From: CAZGKW01 sp964526295
GTDB lineage: Bacteria; Planctomycetota; Phycisphaerae; FEN-1346
Assembly (NCBI GenBank): GCA_964526295.1
Contig: CAZGKW010000037.1
Coordinates: forward strand, 1 to 43,590
Reading direction: 5' to 3'
Length of the DNA stretch: 43,590 bases
Shown: piece after piece, positions 1-8,351 of the stretch
Numbering within the stretch: the first letter of the stretch is position 1
Layout: each line of letters starts with the position of its first letter
Program-made: the position numbers and the translations under genes
Notes under the pieces: model-generated
Database searches by the model: none
Seen by the model: the letters and a program-made list of their open reading frames with translations, nothing else
Told to the model about the DNA's origin: nothing

Positions 1-70
1 GTCACGCCCCCGGACCCCCTTCACGCCCGGGGGAATACGCTTGTTTTGGGGCTAGCAGTGAGGTGATACG

Positions 71-1117
71 ATGAGAAAGCTGATGAAGTCGACCCCTCTT
101 CTGGCGGTTTTGGTTCTCGTGTGGGCGACCGCCGCCTACGGGACCCCCTTCATTTGGGACGGTGCCCCCGATGGAGGCGGGGCCAGCGCCGACAACGACG
201 TCGACACGGCCGAGAACTGGGTGGGCGACGTCGCGCCGGGTGACGACAACGGCAACCAGCACATCTTCGACGGGACACCGGCCCAGACGACTGTCGACTA
301 CGGCGGCGGCGCGACGGCCAACGACGGCCAGAACATCGTCTTTGCCGACACGCTCGCGTCGGACATGACGCTGACCGGCAAGTTCCGCATGACGAACGAC
401 CACCCCAACATCACCCAGAACTCGTCGCGGGCGATCGACATCGCCGCCGAGTATTCGAACGAACCCGAGATCGGCGGAACGGGGACCGGCACGCTGACCC
501 TCTCGGGCCTCGTCAAGCGATTCAACGGCAGCGGCAGCGTCTCCTCGACGATCGACAATGCCAACTTCGACATCGTCTGGAGCGGCGACCTCCAGGAGGG
601 CAACGACGACTGGAAGATTACCAAGCAGGGCGCCGGCAAGCTCACCCTCGGCGGCTCGTTCGGCATCAACGAGAACGGTTTCCTCGACGTCCAGGGCGGC
701 ACGGTCGAACTGACCGGCTCGACGGGCAGCAGCAACATCCGCGTCAACGGCGGCACGTTCCAGGGCGGCAGCGGCACGGTCCAATACAACATCGACGGGG
801 CCGCGTCGGACCTGATGGAGTACAACGCCGGCTCGCTCGACATCTCGGCCCTGACGATCCAGTTCGCCCTCGGCACGCTCGGCGCGACCGAGGACCAGTA
901 CGTGCTCGTCGACTACTCGGGTGCCGGCGTCGCCCCGACGTTGGCCACGAACCCCGCCACACACGACACGTTCTTCGCGGCGGCGGACGTGCCGGCAGGC
1001 TACTCGTTCTTCCACGATGCGGCCAACCAGCAGATCGTGCTGCTCCCGGAGCCGGCGACGCTGGCCCTGCTGGGCCTCGGCGGGGCCGGGCTCCTGCTTC
1101 GCCGGAAGCGCTGCTGA
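71..1117 (+). CDS. Secreted PEP-CTERM protein with beta-helix-like repeats
   Basis: This 348-residue protein is predicted to be exported and processed at its C-terminus. The N-terminus is a signal peptide (residues 1-24: Lys/Arg, then a Leu/Val core ending in AAYG). The C-terminus has the full PEP-CTERM sorting signal: Pro-Glu-Pro, a hydrophobic Leu/Gly helix, then Arg-Arg-Lys-Arg, as recognised by exosortase/archaeosortase systems. The middle is rich in Gly, Thr and Asn, with phrases such as GKLTLGGS and LTLSG. These resemble the autotransporter-associated strand repeats common in planctomycete and verrucomicrobial surface proteins. The ATG is preceded by GAGGTG at 60-65. Its binding partner or substrate cannot be read from the sequence. 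No exosortase is visible in this window, so the sorting enzyme must lie elsewhere. Confidence 0.85.
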   Translation: MRKLMKSTPLLAVLVLVWATAAYGTPFIWDGAPDGGGASADNDVDTAENWVGDVAPGDDNGNQHIFDGTPAQTTVDYGGGATANDGQNIVFADTLASDMTLTGKFRMTNDHPNITQNSSRAIDIAAEYSNEPEIGGTGTGTLTLSGLVKRFNGSGSVSSTIDNANFDIVWSGDLQEGNDDWKITKQGAGKLTLGGSFGINENGFLDVQGGTVELTGSTGSSNIRVNGGTFQGGSGTVQYNIDGAASDLMEYNAGSLDISALTIQFALGTLGATEDQYVLVDYSGAGVAPTLATNPATHDTFFAAADVPAGYSFFHDAANQQIVLLPEPATLALLGLGGAGLLLRRKRC

Positions 1118-1267
1118 CCGTTCTCGGCGCCAAGCAGCAACTCAGCTTCATCCGGGCGGCCTGTCCGGCCGCCCGTTCTCTTTGCCGGACGGGTCCCCGG
1201 AACAGGGGAACCCATCGCCTGCCGAGGCGTCCAACCGTGTGCCCTGTCCGAGGTCCGGAGGGTTCGC

Positions 1268-2356
1268 ATGCGATGCGCGATCGGCTTTTTCGCGGCAGTG
1301 CTTGTCCTGCACGTGCTCGCAGCGACGGGCGCCCGCGCCGCCCCGCCGGGGGCCGACGAGGGATCCCGCGAAGCGAAGCCTCAGCGCGTCCTCTACTTCC
1401 GCTGGCACGGCACCCGTCCGGGCGACCGGATCACGGGGTCCTATCTCGCCGCCTTCGAGCTGGACCTGGCCGGGGGCCGCCTCAGGCAGATCCACCGCCA
1501 AGCCGGCGCCCCCGAGCCGACGCTCCCCCACGAGCCGCAGAAGGTCGAGCGGCTGCTCGCCGGCGTGCCCTGGTGCAGGCTGTCGGCCGCGACAACCGAT
1601 GCCTTTCGGAGCTTCACCCGGGCCTGGCTGGCCGCCGGTCCGCCCGAGGCTTACGAGGTCTACGTCAACCTTGGGACGGAGGACGGCTACGCGGAACGGC
1701 TCTCCGTTTTCTTCAAAGAAGGCCTGCTCGCAACCGATGTCCGAGCGGTTTCCGGCATGCCTCCCCAGGGGCTCAACAGTCCACCCCGGCAGTGGCAATT
1801 CCTCGTGGCTGCCGCGATGGCCCCTTTGGGCGCCGCCCCCCCCGACCACGGCGCCGAGAAGCAAGGTGGCGCGGATGGGCCGCACCATGTCTTCTATTAC
1901 CGCTGGCATGGGATGAGCCCCGGAGCGGGCTTCACACGCACCGTGCTCTTCGCATTGGAGCTGGACCTGGTCGGCGGCCGCCTGCGCAGCGCCGAGGCTG
2001 ACCCCGGCCCTTCCGAGCCCATGCCTGGGGGGCAGCCCGAGGATGCGAGGGCCCTCCTCGCACGTCAGCCCTGGACCCCCTTGGCTGACGACGAAGTAGG
2101 GGGCTTCAGGGCCTTGGTCGAAGCATGGTTGGCCACTGAACCGCCCGAAACGTATGGCAGGTTCCGAGGGCTCGGCCGGGAGGATGGATACAGGGAAGAG
2201 CTGGTCGTGCGTCTCGAAGGGAAGCAAGTCCGGACGGCGATCAACCCGCGGCCGCGCGAACCCTACGTTCCGCCGCCCGCAGAGTGGCACCGGCTCGTTG
2301 GCGCGGCGTCCTCCGTGCAGTCACTTATGCTGCGGCCGATCGGGTCCATCCCCTAG
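1268..2356 (+). CDS. Exported protein of unknown function with two tandem ~140-residue repeats
   Basis: I do not recognise this 362-residue protein. Residues 1-24 look like a signal peptide (hydrophobic core, then ARA-AP). The mature part consists of two homologous units, roughly residues 38-181 and 206-347. Each has an aromatic-Arg-Trp-His-Gly start (FRWHG / YRWHG), then ELDL-x-GGRLR, a central Pro-Trp, an AWLA-x-x-PPE-x-Y segment, a Gly/Glu-Asp-Gly-Tyr turn, and a final Trp/Leu-Val-x-Ala-Ala. The two copies are diverged but collinear, which points to an old internal duplication. The start follows a GGAGGG about six bases upstream. It may be periplasmic or surface-located. No catalytic motif is evident. 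Confidence 0.7.
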   Translation: MRCAIGFFAAVLVLHVLAATGARAAPPGADEGSREAKPQRVLYFRWHGTRPGDRITGSYLAAFELDLAGGRLRQIHRQAGAPEPTLPHEPQKVERLLAGVPWCRLSAATTDAFRSFTRAWLAAGPPEAYEVYVNLGTEDGYAERLSVFFKEGLLATDVRAVSGMPPQGLNSPPRQWQFLVAAAMAPLGAAPPDHGAEKQGGADGPHHVFYYRWHGMSPGAGFTRTVLFALELDLVGGRLRSAEADPGPSEPMPGGQPEDARALLARQPWTPLADDEVGGFRALVEAWLATEPPETYGRFRGLGREDGYREELVVRLEGKQVRTAINPRPREPYVPPPAEWHRLVGAASSVQSLMLRPIGSIP

Positions 2357-2379
2357 AAACTGTTTGAGCACCGCTCAGC

Positions 2380-2429
2380 CCCCTCACCCCGCCCCTCTCC
2401 CGCCAGGGGACAGGGGGTAATGAAACAGG
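2380..2429. repeat. Dispersed C-rich/G-rich palindromic repeat, copy A
   Basis: This stretch has the pattern CCCTCACCCC...GCCCCTCTCCC-gcc-AGGGGACAGGGGG followed by ATGAAACAG. It resembles the copy at 5555-5598, including the trailing TGAAACAG, and a shorter copy at 7461-7490. It lies between two convergent genes. It can fold into a hairpin and might serve as a terminator, but it looks more like a member of a dispersed family. Confidence 0.55.
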
Positions 2430-2457
2430 CTCCTAGCTGCTCGCCCGGCTGGACCGC

Positions 2458-5376
2458 TCAGCTCGGCGACGGGACGGCGTAGCGGGCCTCCTCCAGCGCC
2501 TCGGCCAGCACCTCCATCGGGTGATACACCGGCAGGCCGGTCCCATGGGCAAGCTGGGTCCGGCACATGCCGCAGCTCGTCACGATGGCCTCGACGCCCG
2601 AGGCGCGGAACTTCTCGAAGACCGGCTCGGCGATGGGTTCCGAGAGCGAGGCGTTCTTCGCCTTCAGGCCGAACGTCCCGCCCATGCCGCAGCAGACGTC
2701 GTTCGTGACGGCGAAGCGGGCGCCCAGCATCAGCTCGAGCAGCCGCTTCGGCAGGTCCCCCCGCCCCGCGGCCCGGAGATGGCACGGGGCATGGTAGCCG
2801 AGGCGCTTCTGGCGCCACGGGCCCCCTGAATCGAAGCCGACCGCTTCGGGCCCCCGCCCCTGGGGTTCCGCGACCAGCTCTTCGACCAGCGAGTGAATGT
2901 CGCGCGTCCCCTCGGCCACGAGGCGGGCCCGCCGGTCGCCGGACGCCATGTCGGGGTAGTCGTCGGTCAGCGTCAGGACACACGACGGACAGCCGCTCGT
3001 GATCGTGTAGCCCGCCTCCACCAGCCCGGACAGGACGTCGAGGTTGTACCGCATGTCCTTGACGGCCCCGCGGGCGTCGCCCTGGGAGATCTTCGGCACG
3101 CCGCAGCATCGCTGCTCGGGGATGAAGACGTGGCACCCCAGGGCTTCCAGCACCCGCAGGGCGGCCCGGCCGATGCCCGGCTCGTTAAAGAGCTCGAAGC
3201 ACCCGGCGAAGTAGGCCACCTTGCGGACCGGCTCGGCCGCCGGGACCTCCGTCTTCTCGCGGAGGCGGTCGCGGGAGAACCTCGGCATGCCGGCCCGCCG
3301 GCCGACCCCGCCGAGCTTCTCCATCATGAATCGGACGGCCCCGCGGCCCAGGAACCAGTTCGCCACGGGCGCCACGAAGCTGCCCAGGCGGCCCATCGGC
3401 CGAACCTGTGACATCATCCGCTCACGCAGGCCCAGGTGCCCCGTCTCGGCCAGATGCTCCTTGTGCCTCAGAACCAGACCCGGCACGTCCACGTTGCTGG
3501 GGCACTCGACCAGGCAGGTCTTGCAGTTGTAGCACAGGTCGGCGACGGCCCGCATCCGCTCGTCGTCGAGGGCGCCCAAGGGCATCTCGCCGCTGAGGAC
3601 CTCGCGCAGGAGGTTCGCCTTGGCCCGCGGCGTGGCCACCTCGTCGCCGCGGACCTTGTAGACGGGGCAGTAGGCCCGGCACGTGCCGCACCCGTGGCAC
3701 CGGACCAGTTCCTCGGCCCAGGGGTCGCGGTCGAACCCTTCGCCGGTCTCGCGGAGACGGAAGCCGGGCCCCATCCGCAGGTCGTCCAGGTGGACCTCGC
3801 GCTCGTCGGTGACGATCTTGCCCGGATTCAAGATACCTGCGGGGTCCCACAGCCGCTTGATCTCGCGGAACACCTCGTACAGGTCGCCGAACTGGAGCGG
3901 CAGGTACCCGCTCCGCGTCAGGCCGTCGCCGTGCTCGCAGGAGATGGTCCCGCCGAGGTCGATCGTCAGGCGGGCGACGTCGAAGGCGATGCCCTTCATC
4001 TTGGCGACGTCCTCCGGCTCGCGCGTATCAAGCAGCGGCCGCGCGTGGAGGTTCGAGTCGCCCGCGTGGCCGTAGACCGCCGCCTCGACGCCGTGCCGGC
4101 CGAAGATCTCGCGGAGGCCGCGGATGTAGTCGACGAGGCGCGCCGGCGGAACGGTGACGTCCTCGACGAACGGGGTGACCCGCTTCGGACCGGGCAGCCG
4201 CTGGAGGACCTGGACGGCCCGCTTCCGGACCCGCCACAGGCGTTCCTGCTCGTCGGGGTCGTACGCCTCGACGCTCCCGAACGCCAGGCCCAGCTCGTCG
4301 ATGACGAGCGAGCGTACTCGGGCGATGAACGCCTCGTTCTCCGGGCGGCTGTCGCAGAGCTGCTCCACCAGGAGCACCGTGTCGGCCTTCGCCGGGAGGT
4401 ACTCGCCCGGAACGGAGCCGTCCGCCCGGACGATCTCCAGGAAGTGCCGCTCCATGATCTCGCAGCCCGACGGCCCGAGCTCCAGGATGTGATGGACGGC
4501 CTCTCCGGCCTTCTCCAGGTCGTCGAACCACAGGATCAGGCTGGCCCGCTCGTTGGGCCGGTCGACGACGCGAAGCTCCGCCTCGACCACCACCGCGAGC
4601 GTCCCCTCCGAGCCGACGACGAGCCGCCCGAGGTCCAGCGTCCCGTCGCGAAGCACCTCGAAGACGTTGTAGCCGGCCGAGTTCTTGCCGGTGTGCGACT
4701 CGTGGCGCCGAACGAGGTCGGCGTTCTCGGCCACGAGCCGCCGCGTGCCGGCGGCGATGCGGCCCAACAGGTCGTCTCGGGATTCGAGCCGGGCGAGGGC
4801 GTCGCTCTCGAGCGGCACCGGCTCCAGCCGTACCCGCGACCCGTCCGAGAGGACCACGTCCAGCCACGCGACGTAATCCTTCATCGACCCGTAGCGGATG
4901 CCTCGGGCGCCGGAGGCGTTGTTGCCCAGGTTGCCGCCGATGGTGCAGAACTGCTCGCTGGAGGGGTCGGGCCCGAGCATCAGGCCCTGCTCGGCGAGGG
5001 CTTCGTTGACCTGGCCGGTGACGGCCCCGGGCTGGACGCGGACGGTCTTCGCCGCGGCGTCGACCGGGCCGATCCGGTCCATGTACTTGGTGAAATCGAG
5101 GACGATGCCCCGTCCGAGGGCCTGGCCGCAGAGGCCCGAACCGGCCCCGCGCGGAATGACCGGGACGCCCAGCTCGCCGGCCGCCTTCACCGTCTCGGCG
5201 ACGTCGGCGGCGGCCCGCGGCACGACGACCGCCAGCGGCAGGATGCGGTAGATGCACGCCGCCGTCGCGTAGGCCGCGAGGCTGAACCGGTCGGTCAGGA
5301 CGTCGCCCCGGACGCGTCCGGCGAGGGCGTCGCCGATGGCCTCCGGGCTGGCCGAAGGCGCCGAAAGCTTGCTCAT
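2458..5376 (-). CDS. FAD-linked oxidase fused to Fe-S oxidoreductase (D-lactate/glycolate dehydrogenase type)
   Basis: This 972-residue two-part enzyme most likely oxidises a 2-hydroxyacid such as D-lactate and passes the electrons to the quinone pool or another carrier. The N-terminal half is a GlcD-like FAD_binding_4 / FAD-oxidase_C module: PRGAGSGLCG at about 75-84, VGSEGTLA at about 254-261, GHAGDSNLH at about 436-444 and CEHGDG at about 480-485. The C-terminal half is GlpC/LutA-like. It has two [4Fe-4S] motifs (CHGCGTCRAYCP at about 560-571, CYNCKTCLVECP at about 615-626) and two CCG-type cysteine clusters (around EQRCCGVP and VCCGMGG). I chose the ATG at 5376 because GAGGG sits five bases upstream. 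A GTG at 5397 would add seven residues. The substrate is inferred. Fused proteins of this kind (the YdiJ family) can act on D-lactate or D-2-hydroxyglutarate. Confidence 0.85.
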   Translation of the reverse strand: MSKLSAPSASPEAIGDALAGRVRGDVLTDRFSLAAYATAACIYRILPLAVVVPRAAADVAETVKAAGELGVPVIPRGAGSGLCGQALGRGIVLDFTKYMDRIGPVDAAAKTVRVQPGAVTGQVNEALAEQGLMLGPDPSSEQFCTIGGNLGNNASGARGIRYGSMKDYVAWLDVVLSDGSRVRLEPVPLESDALARLESRDDLLGRIAAGTRRLVAENADLVRRHESHTGKNSAGYNVFEVLRDGTLDLGRLVVGSEGTLAVVVEAELRVVDRPNERASLILWFDDLEKAGEAVHHILELGPSGCEIMERHFLEIVRADGSVPGEYLPAKADTVLLVEQLCDSRPENEAFIARVRSLVIDELGLAFGSVEAYDPDEQERLWRVRKRAVQVLQRLPGPKRVTPFVEDVTVPPARLVDYIRGLREIFGRHGVEAAVYGHAGDSNLHARPLLDTREPEDVAKMKGIAFDVARLTIDLGGTISCEHGDGLTRSGYLPLQFGDLYEVFREIKRLWDPAGILNPGKIVTDEREVHLDDLRMGPGFRLRETGEGFDRDPWAEELVRCHGCGTCRAYCPVYKVRGDEVATPRAKANLLREVLSGEMPLGALDDERMRAVADLCYNCKTCLVECPSNVDVPGLVLRHKEHLAETGHLGLRERMMSQVRPMGRLGSFVAPVANWFLGRGAVRFMMEKLGGVGRRAGMPRFSRDRLREKTEVPAAEPVRKVAYFAGCFELFNEPGIGRAALRVLEALGCHVFIPEQRCCGVPKISQGDARGAVKDMRYNLDVLSGLVEAGYTITSGCPSCVLTLTDDYPDMASGDRRARLVAEGTRDIHSLVEELVAEPQGRGPEAVGFDSGGPWRQKRLGYHAPCHLRAAGRGDLPKRLLELMLGARFAVTNDVCCGMGGTFGLKAKNASLSEPIAEPVFEKFRASGVEAIVTSCGMCRTQLAHGTGLPVYHPMEVLAEALEEARYAVPSPS

Positions 5377-5406
5377 GCGACCCTCGATTGATTCCACGGG
5401 TGCTTA

Positions 5407-5438
5407 AGCATAGTATAGGGGAACTCCGGCCAAAGCAA
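5407..5438 (-). promoter_or_regulatory. Possible promoter of the FAD/Fe-S oxidoreductase
   Basis: On the minus strand this is a local AT-rich island with overlapping -10 candidates TATACT and TATGCT. A weak TTGCTT lies upstream. It is about 30 bases ahead of the chosen start and is the only AT-rich patch in the intergenic region. The -35 box is poor. Confidence 0.3.
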
Positions 5439-5490
5439 CCCGAGCGGGCCCGGTGCGACGTCTGCCGCGGCAGGAGGTTGCTTCACAGCC

Positions 5491-5598
5491 CCCCTCCCTG
5501 GACGGGAGAGGGACGACGGGGTGAGGGTGGAGAGGGTGCTGTTGTTCGCGGCATCCCCCCTGCCCCTCTCCCACCAGGGGAGAGGGACTTGAAACAGC
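5491..5598. repeat. Dispersed C-rich/G-rich palindromic repeat, copies B1 and B2
   Basis: Two imperfect palindromes lie side by side in the 241-bp region between the divergent genes. B1 is at 5491-5527 (CCCTCCCT-ggac-GGGAGAGGG, then a GGGGTGAGGG tail). B2 is at 5555-5598 (GCCCCTCTCCC-acc-AGGGGAGAGGG, then TTGAAACAG). B2 matches copy A at 2380-2429 closely. B1 is in the opposite orientation, so the pair forms an inverted arrangement. Confidence 0.55.
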
Positions 5599-5617
5599 AT
5601 TCAGGCGAGGAAGCGCT

Positions 5618-6634
5618 GTGGCCAAGGCCATTGGATGCATCTCGGGCGGCCTCGATTCGAGTCTCGCCGTCTGCCTGGTCCGCGACCAGGCGATCGAAGT
5701 CGAGTGTCTCCACGTGCTCCACATCTGGCACACCGTGGCGGTGGAGGGCGAGGAGAAGGGCCATGCGGTCCGCTTCGCCGAGTCGCGGGGCATCCCGGTG
5801 CACGTCGTTGATGCGGCCGAAGCCGACCTGGAGATCCTCCGGCGGCCCGAGCACGGGTTCGGCAAACGGATGAACCCGTGCATCGACTGCCGCATCTGGA
5901 CGCTGCGGCAGGCCCGCGAGCTGATGGACGAACGGGGAGCGGACTTCCTCTTCACGGGCGAGGTGCTCGGGCAGCGGCCGATGTCGCAGCACCGCGGGGC
6001 CCTGAAGGTGGTCGAGCGGGAGGCTGGCGTCGAGGACGTGCTCCTGAGGCCCCTGTCGGCGAAGCTCATGGCGCCCACGAAGGCCGAGCGCGACGGCCTC
6101 GTCGACCGCGACCGCCTGCTCGACATCCAGGGCCGGTCCCGCAAGCGGCAGATGGAGCTGGCCGAGCGGTTCGGCCTCACCGACTATCCGAGCCCGGCGG
6201 GCGGATGCCTCCTGACGGACCCGGGTTTCGCGCACCGGCTGCGCGAGCTGATGGACCACGGGACGCCCACCGTGGACGAGGTCGAGCTGCTGAAAGTCGG
6301 GCGCCACTTCCGCCTGCCGGACGGATCGCGGGCGGTGGTCGGCCGGCGACACGAGGAGAACCTGCGGCTCGACGAGCTGCTGCGAGAGGGGGACGCCCGG
6401 TTCGAGGCCGCCGACATGCCCGGCCCGACGACGCTCCTCCGCGGGCCGGCCGGCGAGGAAAGCGCCGCCCTGGCGGCGGGCCTGACGCTTCGGTACGGCA
6501 AGGCCGGACCGGGCGAGGTCCACCGCGTCCGCGTCGAGACCGTCGGCGCCGGCGGCGAGCGGATGCTCGAAGTCGAGGCCGCCGACGAGACGACGTGCCG
6601 GAAGCTGATCATCTCGCCGGAGGCCCACCGATGA
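5618..6634 (+). CDS. PP-loop ATPase, tRNA 2-thiouridine/4-thiouridine synthase-like
   Basis: This 338-residue adenylating enzyme belongs to the MnmA/ThiI-like N-type ATP pyrophosphatase group and probably thiolates a nucleic-acid or small-molecule substrate. The PP-loop is SGGLDSS at residues 9-15. A CxxC (Cys88, Cys91), the signature GEVLGQRPMSQ at 114-124 and a GGC (Cys197) are the features expected of a thiolase. After about residue 210 comes a basic domain (GRHFRLPDGSRAVVGR, then MPGPTTLL). It resembles the NFACT-R/DUF814-type RNA-binding module found on such proteins. The start is GTG, chosen for the upstream GCGAGGAA. The stop overlaps the next gene (larE) by four bases, so the two PP-loop enzymes are translationally coupled. 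The exact substrate is unknown. Confidence 0.75.
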   Translation: MAKAIGCISGGLDSSLAVCLVRDQAIEVECLHVLHIWHTVAVEGEEKGHAVRFAESRGIPVHVVDAAEADLEILRRPEHGFGKRMNPCIDCRIWTLRQARELMDERGADFLFTGEVLGQRPMSQHRGALKVVEREAGVEDVLLRPLSAKLMAPTKAERDGLVDRDRLLDIQGRSRKRQMELAERFGLTDYPSPAGGCLLTDPGFAHRLRELMDHGTPTVDEVELLKVGRHFRLPDGSRAVVGRRHEENLRLDELLREGDARFEAADMPGPTTLLRGPAGEESAALAAGLTLRYGKAGPGEVHRVRVETVGAGGERMLEVEAADETTCRKLIISPEAHR

Positions 6635-7458
6635 GCGGCCCGAGCGACCTGGCGGCGAAGCGCCAACGGCTCCGGGCGATCCTTAAGGACCTCGGGTCGG
6701 CCGCGATCGCCTTCTCGGGCGGCGTCGACTCGACGTACCTGCTGGCCGAGGCCCGAGAGACCCTCGGCCGCGAAGGCGTCCTGGCCGTCACCGCCAGCAG
6801 CGAGACGTACGTCCCCGAGGAGCTGGAACGGGCCGGGGAGCTGGCCCGCCGCCTCGACGTCGAGCACGAGGTCATCGAGACCCGCGAGCTGGACGTGCCG
6901 CACTTCCGCGAGAACCCGCCCTACCGGTGCTACCACTGCAAGCGGGAGCTGTTCACGACGGTCCGGGCGGTCGCCGGGGAGCGGGGGCTGTCGGCCGTCT
7001 GCGACGGGGCGAACGCCGACGACCCGAGCGAGCATCGGCCGGGCCTGAAGGCGGCGGCCGAGCTGGGCGTTCGCAGCCCGCTGAAGGAGGCGGATCTGGC
7101 GAAGGACGACATCCGGGCCCTGTCGCGGGAGATGGGCCTCCCGACGTGGAACCGTCCCGCCATGGCCTGCCTGGCCAGCCGGTTCCCGTACGGCCAGCCG
7201 ATTACCGAGGAGAAGCTCGCCCGCGTCGCGTCGGCGGAGCGGATGCTGCGGGACCTGGGCTTCGAGGGCTGCCGCCTGCGCGACCACGAGACGATCGCGC
7301 GGATCGAGGTCGCGCCGGCCGACATCGCCCGCGTCGTCGAACACCGCGACCGGATCGCGCGGGAGCTCAAGGCCCTCGGCTACACCTACGTCGCGTGCGA
7401 CCTGGAAGGCTACCGCGCCGGGGCGATGGACGAGGTGCTGGGCGAGCCGCATACGTGA
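6631..7458 (+). CDS. larE: ATP-dependent sacrificial sulfur transferase LarE
   Basis: LarE inserts sulfur into the nickel-pincer nucleotide precursor, activating the pyridinium dicarboxylate by adenylation. The 275-residue length is typical of the family. The PP-loop SGGVDST is at residues 29-35. The family motif ACLASRFPYG carries Cys180, which should be the sulfur-donor cysteine (Cys176 in the Lactobacillus plantarum enzyme). Other cysteines are in YRCYHC (100, 103) and at 124, 214 and 256. Some LarE proteins use a three-cysteine [4Fe-4S] site instead of sacrificing one cysteine, and this cannot be settled here. The ATG overlaps the stop of the preceding thiolase. The client enzyme LarA is encoded at 17278-18540. 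LarB and LarC are not in the window. Confidence 0.88.
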   Translation: MSGPSDLAAKRQRLRAILKDLGSAAIAFSGGVDSTYLLAEARETLGREGVLAVTASSETYVPEELERAGELARRLDVEHEVIETRELDVPHFRENPPYRCYHCKRELFTTVRAVAGERGLSAVCDGANADDPSEHRPGLKAAAELGVRSPLKEADLAKDDIRALSREMGLPTWNRPAMACLASRFPYGQPITEEKLARVASAERMLRDLGFEGCRLRDHETIARIEVAPADIARVVEHRDRIARELKALGYTYVACDLEGYRAGAMDEVLGEPHT

Positions 7459-7460
7459 CT

Positions 7461-7490
7461 CCCTCTCCCGCCGGGGAAGAGGGCCTGAAC
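7461..7490. repeat. Dispersed C-rich/G-rich palindromic repeat, short copy C
   Basis: CCCTCTCCCG-CCGGGGAAGAGGG followed by CCTGAAC lies directly after the larE stop. It has the same core as copies A and B2 but lacks the flanking CCCTCACCCC. Its hairpin position right after a gene is compatible with a terminator role, though no T-run follows. Confidence 0.5.
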
Positions 7491-7598
7491 GGCTCTCGCT
7501 CGCCTGGCCTGCCCCGTGCTTGACCGGGCTTTCAAAACGGCGGTACACTGAAGCCGCACCGCAGCCGAGTCCTTCTGATGGCGGTGGAGGTCAGGTCC

Positions 7599-7889
7599 GT
7601 GAGCGTGGCGCCCGAGCTTCTCGAACACCGCGAGGAAGTGCTCCGCCTGGCCGACCGCCACGGGGCCCGGAACGTCCGCGTCTTCGGCTCCGCGGCCCGC
7701 GGCGAGGTCGGCCCCGACAGCGACGTCGACTTCCTGGTGGACCTCGACCCCGACCGGAGTCTCCTGGACCTCGGCGCGTTTCTGATGGACCTTCAGGACC
7801 TTCTTGGCCGCAAGGTGGACGTCCTCACGCCCAACGCCATCCACTGGCACATCCGCGACCGCGTCCTCCGCGAGGCCGTGCCGCTATGA
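7599..7889 (+). CDS. MNT-type nucleotidyltransferase, antitoxin of a HEPN/MNT pair
   Basis: This is a 96-residue minimal nucleotidyltransferase. In HEPN/MNT modules it neutralises the HEPN toxin, in characterised cases by adenylylating it. The signature is clear: FGSAARGE around residues 29-36, then PDSDVDF with Asp42 and Asp44 as metal ligands. I chose GTG 7599 because GGAGG at 7586-7590 sits eight bases ahead. An in-frame ATG at 7578 would add seven residues but lacks a ribosome site. The stop overlaps the ATG of the HEPN gene by four bases, the standard coupling for this pair. The gene looks intact although its partner does not. Confidence 0.8.
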   Translation: MSVAPELLEHREEVLRLADRHGARNVRVFGSAARGEVGPDSDVDFLVDLDPDRSLLDLGAFLMDLQDLLGRKVDVLTPNAIHWHIRDRVLREAVPL

Positions 7890-8234
7890 AAGACGACCGG
7901 CTCTACCTGCTTCATATCGGCGAATGCATCGGGCGGGTCGAAGCTTATGTCAAGGACGGCCGGCGGGCCTTCAGGGAGTCCAGCCTGATCCAGGACGGCG
8001 TGGTTCGTAACCTCCAGGTGCCGGCCGAGTCGACGCAGCGATTGTCGGATGAACTCAAGTGCAAGCACCCGGGAGGTCAACTGGCGTGCGATCGCCGGTT
8101 TCCGCAACGTGCTGGTCCACGATTACCTTGGCGTGGACCTGGCTGCGGTGTGGAAGATCGTGCAGGAAGACCTCCCCGAACTGAAACGTGCTGTGGCCGA
8201 AATGCTGGCTGAATTCGAGGGAGGCCCGGGGTAA
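7886..8234 (+). pseudogene. HEPN (DUF86/HepT-like) toxin gene with a one-base frameshift
   Basis: The 5' frame encodes a typical DUF86 start (MKDDRLYLLHIGECIGRVE, then SLIQDGVVRNLQ) as far as KCKHP. The family then expects EVNWRAIAGFRN, which appears in the next frame, with the catalytic R-x4-H motif of HEPN RNases (RNVLVHDYLGVDL) and a normal ending at 8234. The break is a G-run at 8071-8073: CAC-CCG-GAG would restore the frame if one G were removed. Read as printed, the first frame runs through the HEPN core as nonsense to 8212. It is either a recently inactivated toxin or a sequencing error in a G homopolymer. Confidence 0.75.
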
Positions 8235-8351
8235 GGGCCCCGAGGTCTCCAGCCCCCCGAGCTCGTGTTCGACCCAAGTCTGGCGGCCCGGTCAATCGCC
8301 AACCGCCAATCCTGCTCCCCGGGTGGGCCGAAATCCACAATCACCGGCGTC

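Noticed and set aside
3436..5391. Long open frame on the plus strand (651 codons) opposite the FAD/Fe-S enzyme
   Set aside because: It is the complement of a strongly conserved coding frame in GC-rich DNA, with no ribosome site and no recognisable domain.
5491..5598. CRISPR array
   Set aside because: The repeats are only a few irregular palindromes of differing length without regular spacers.
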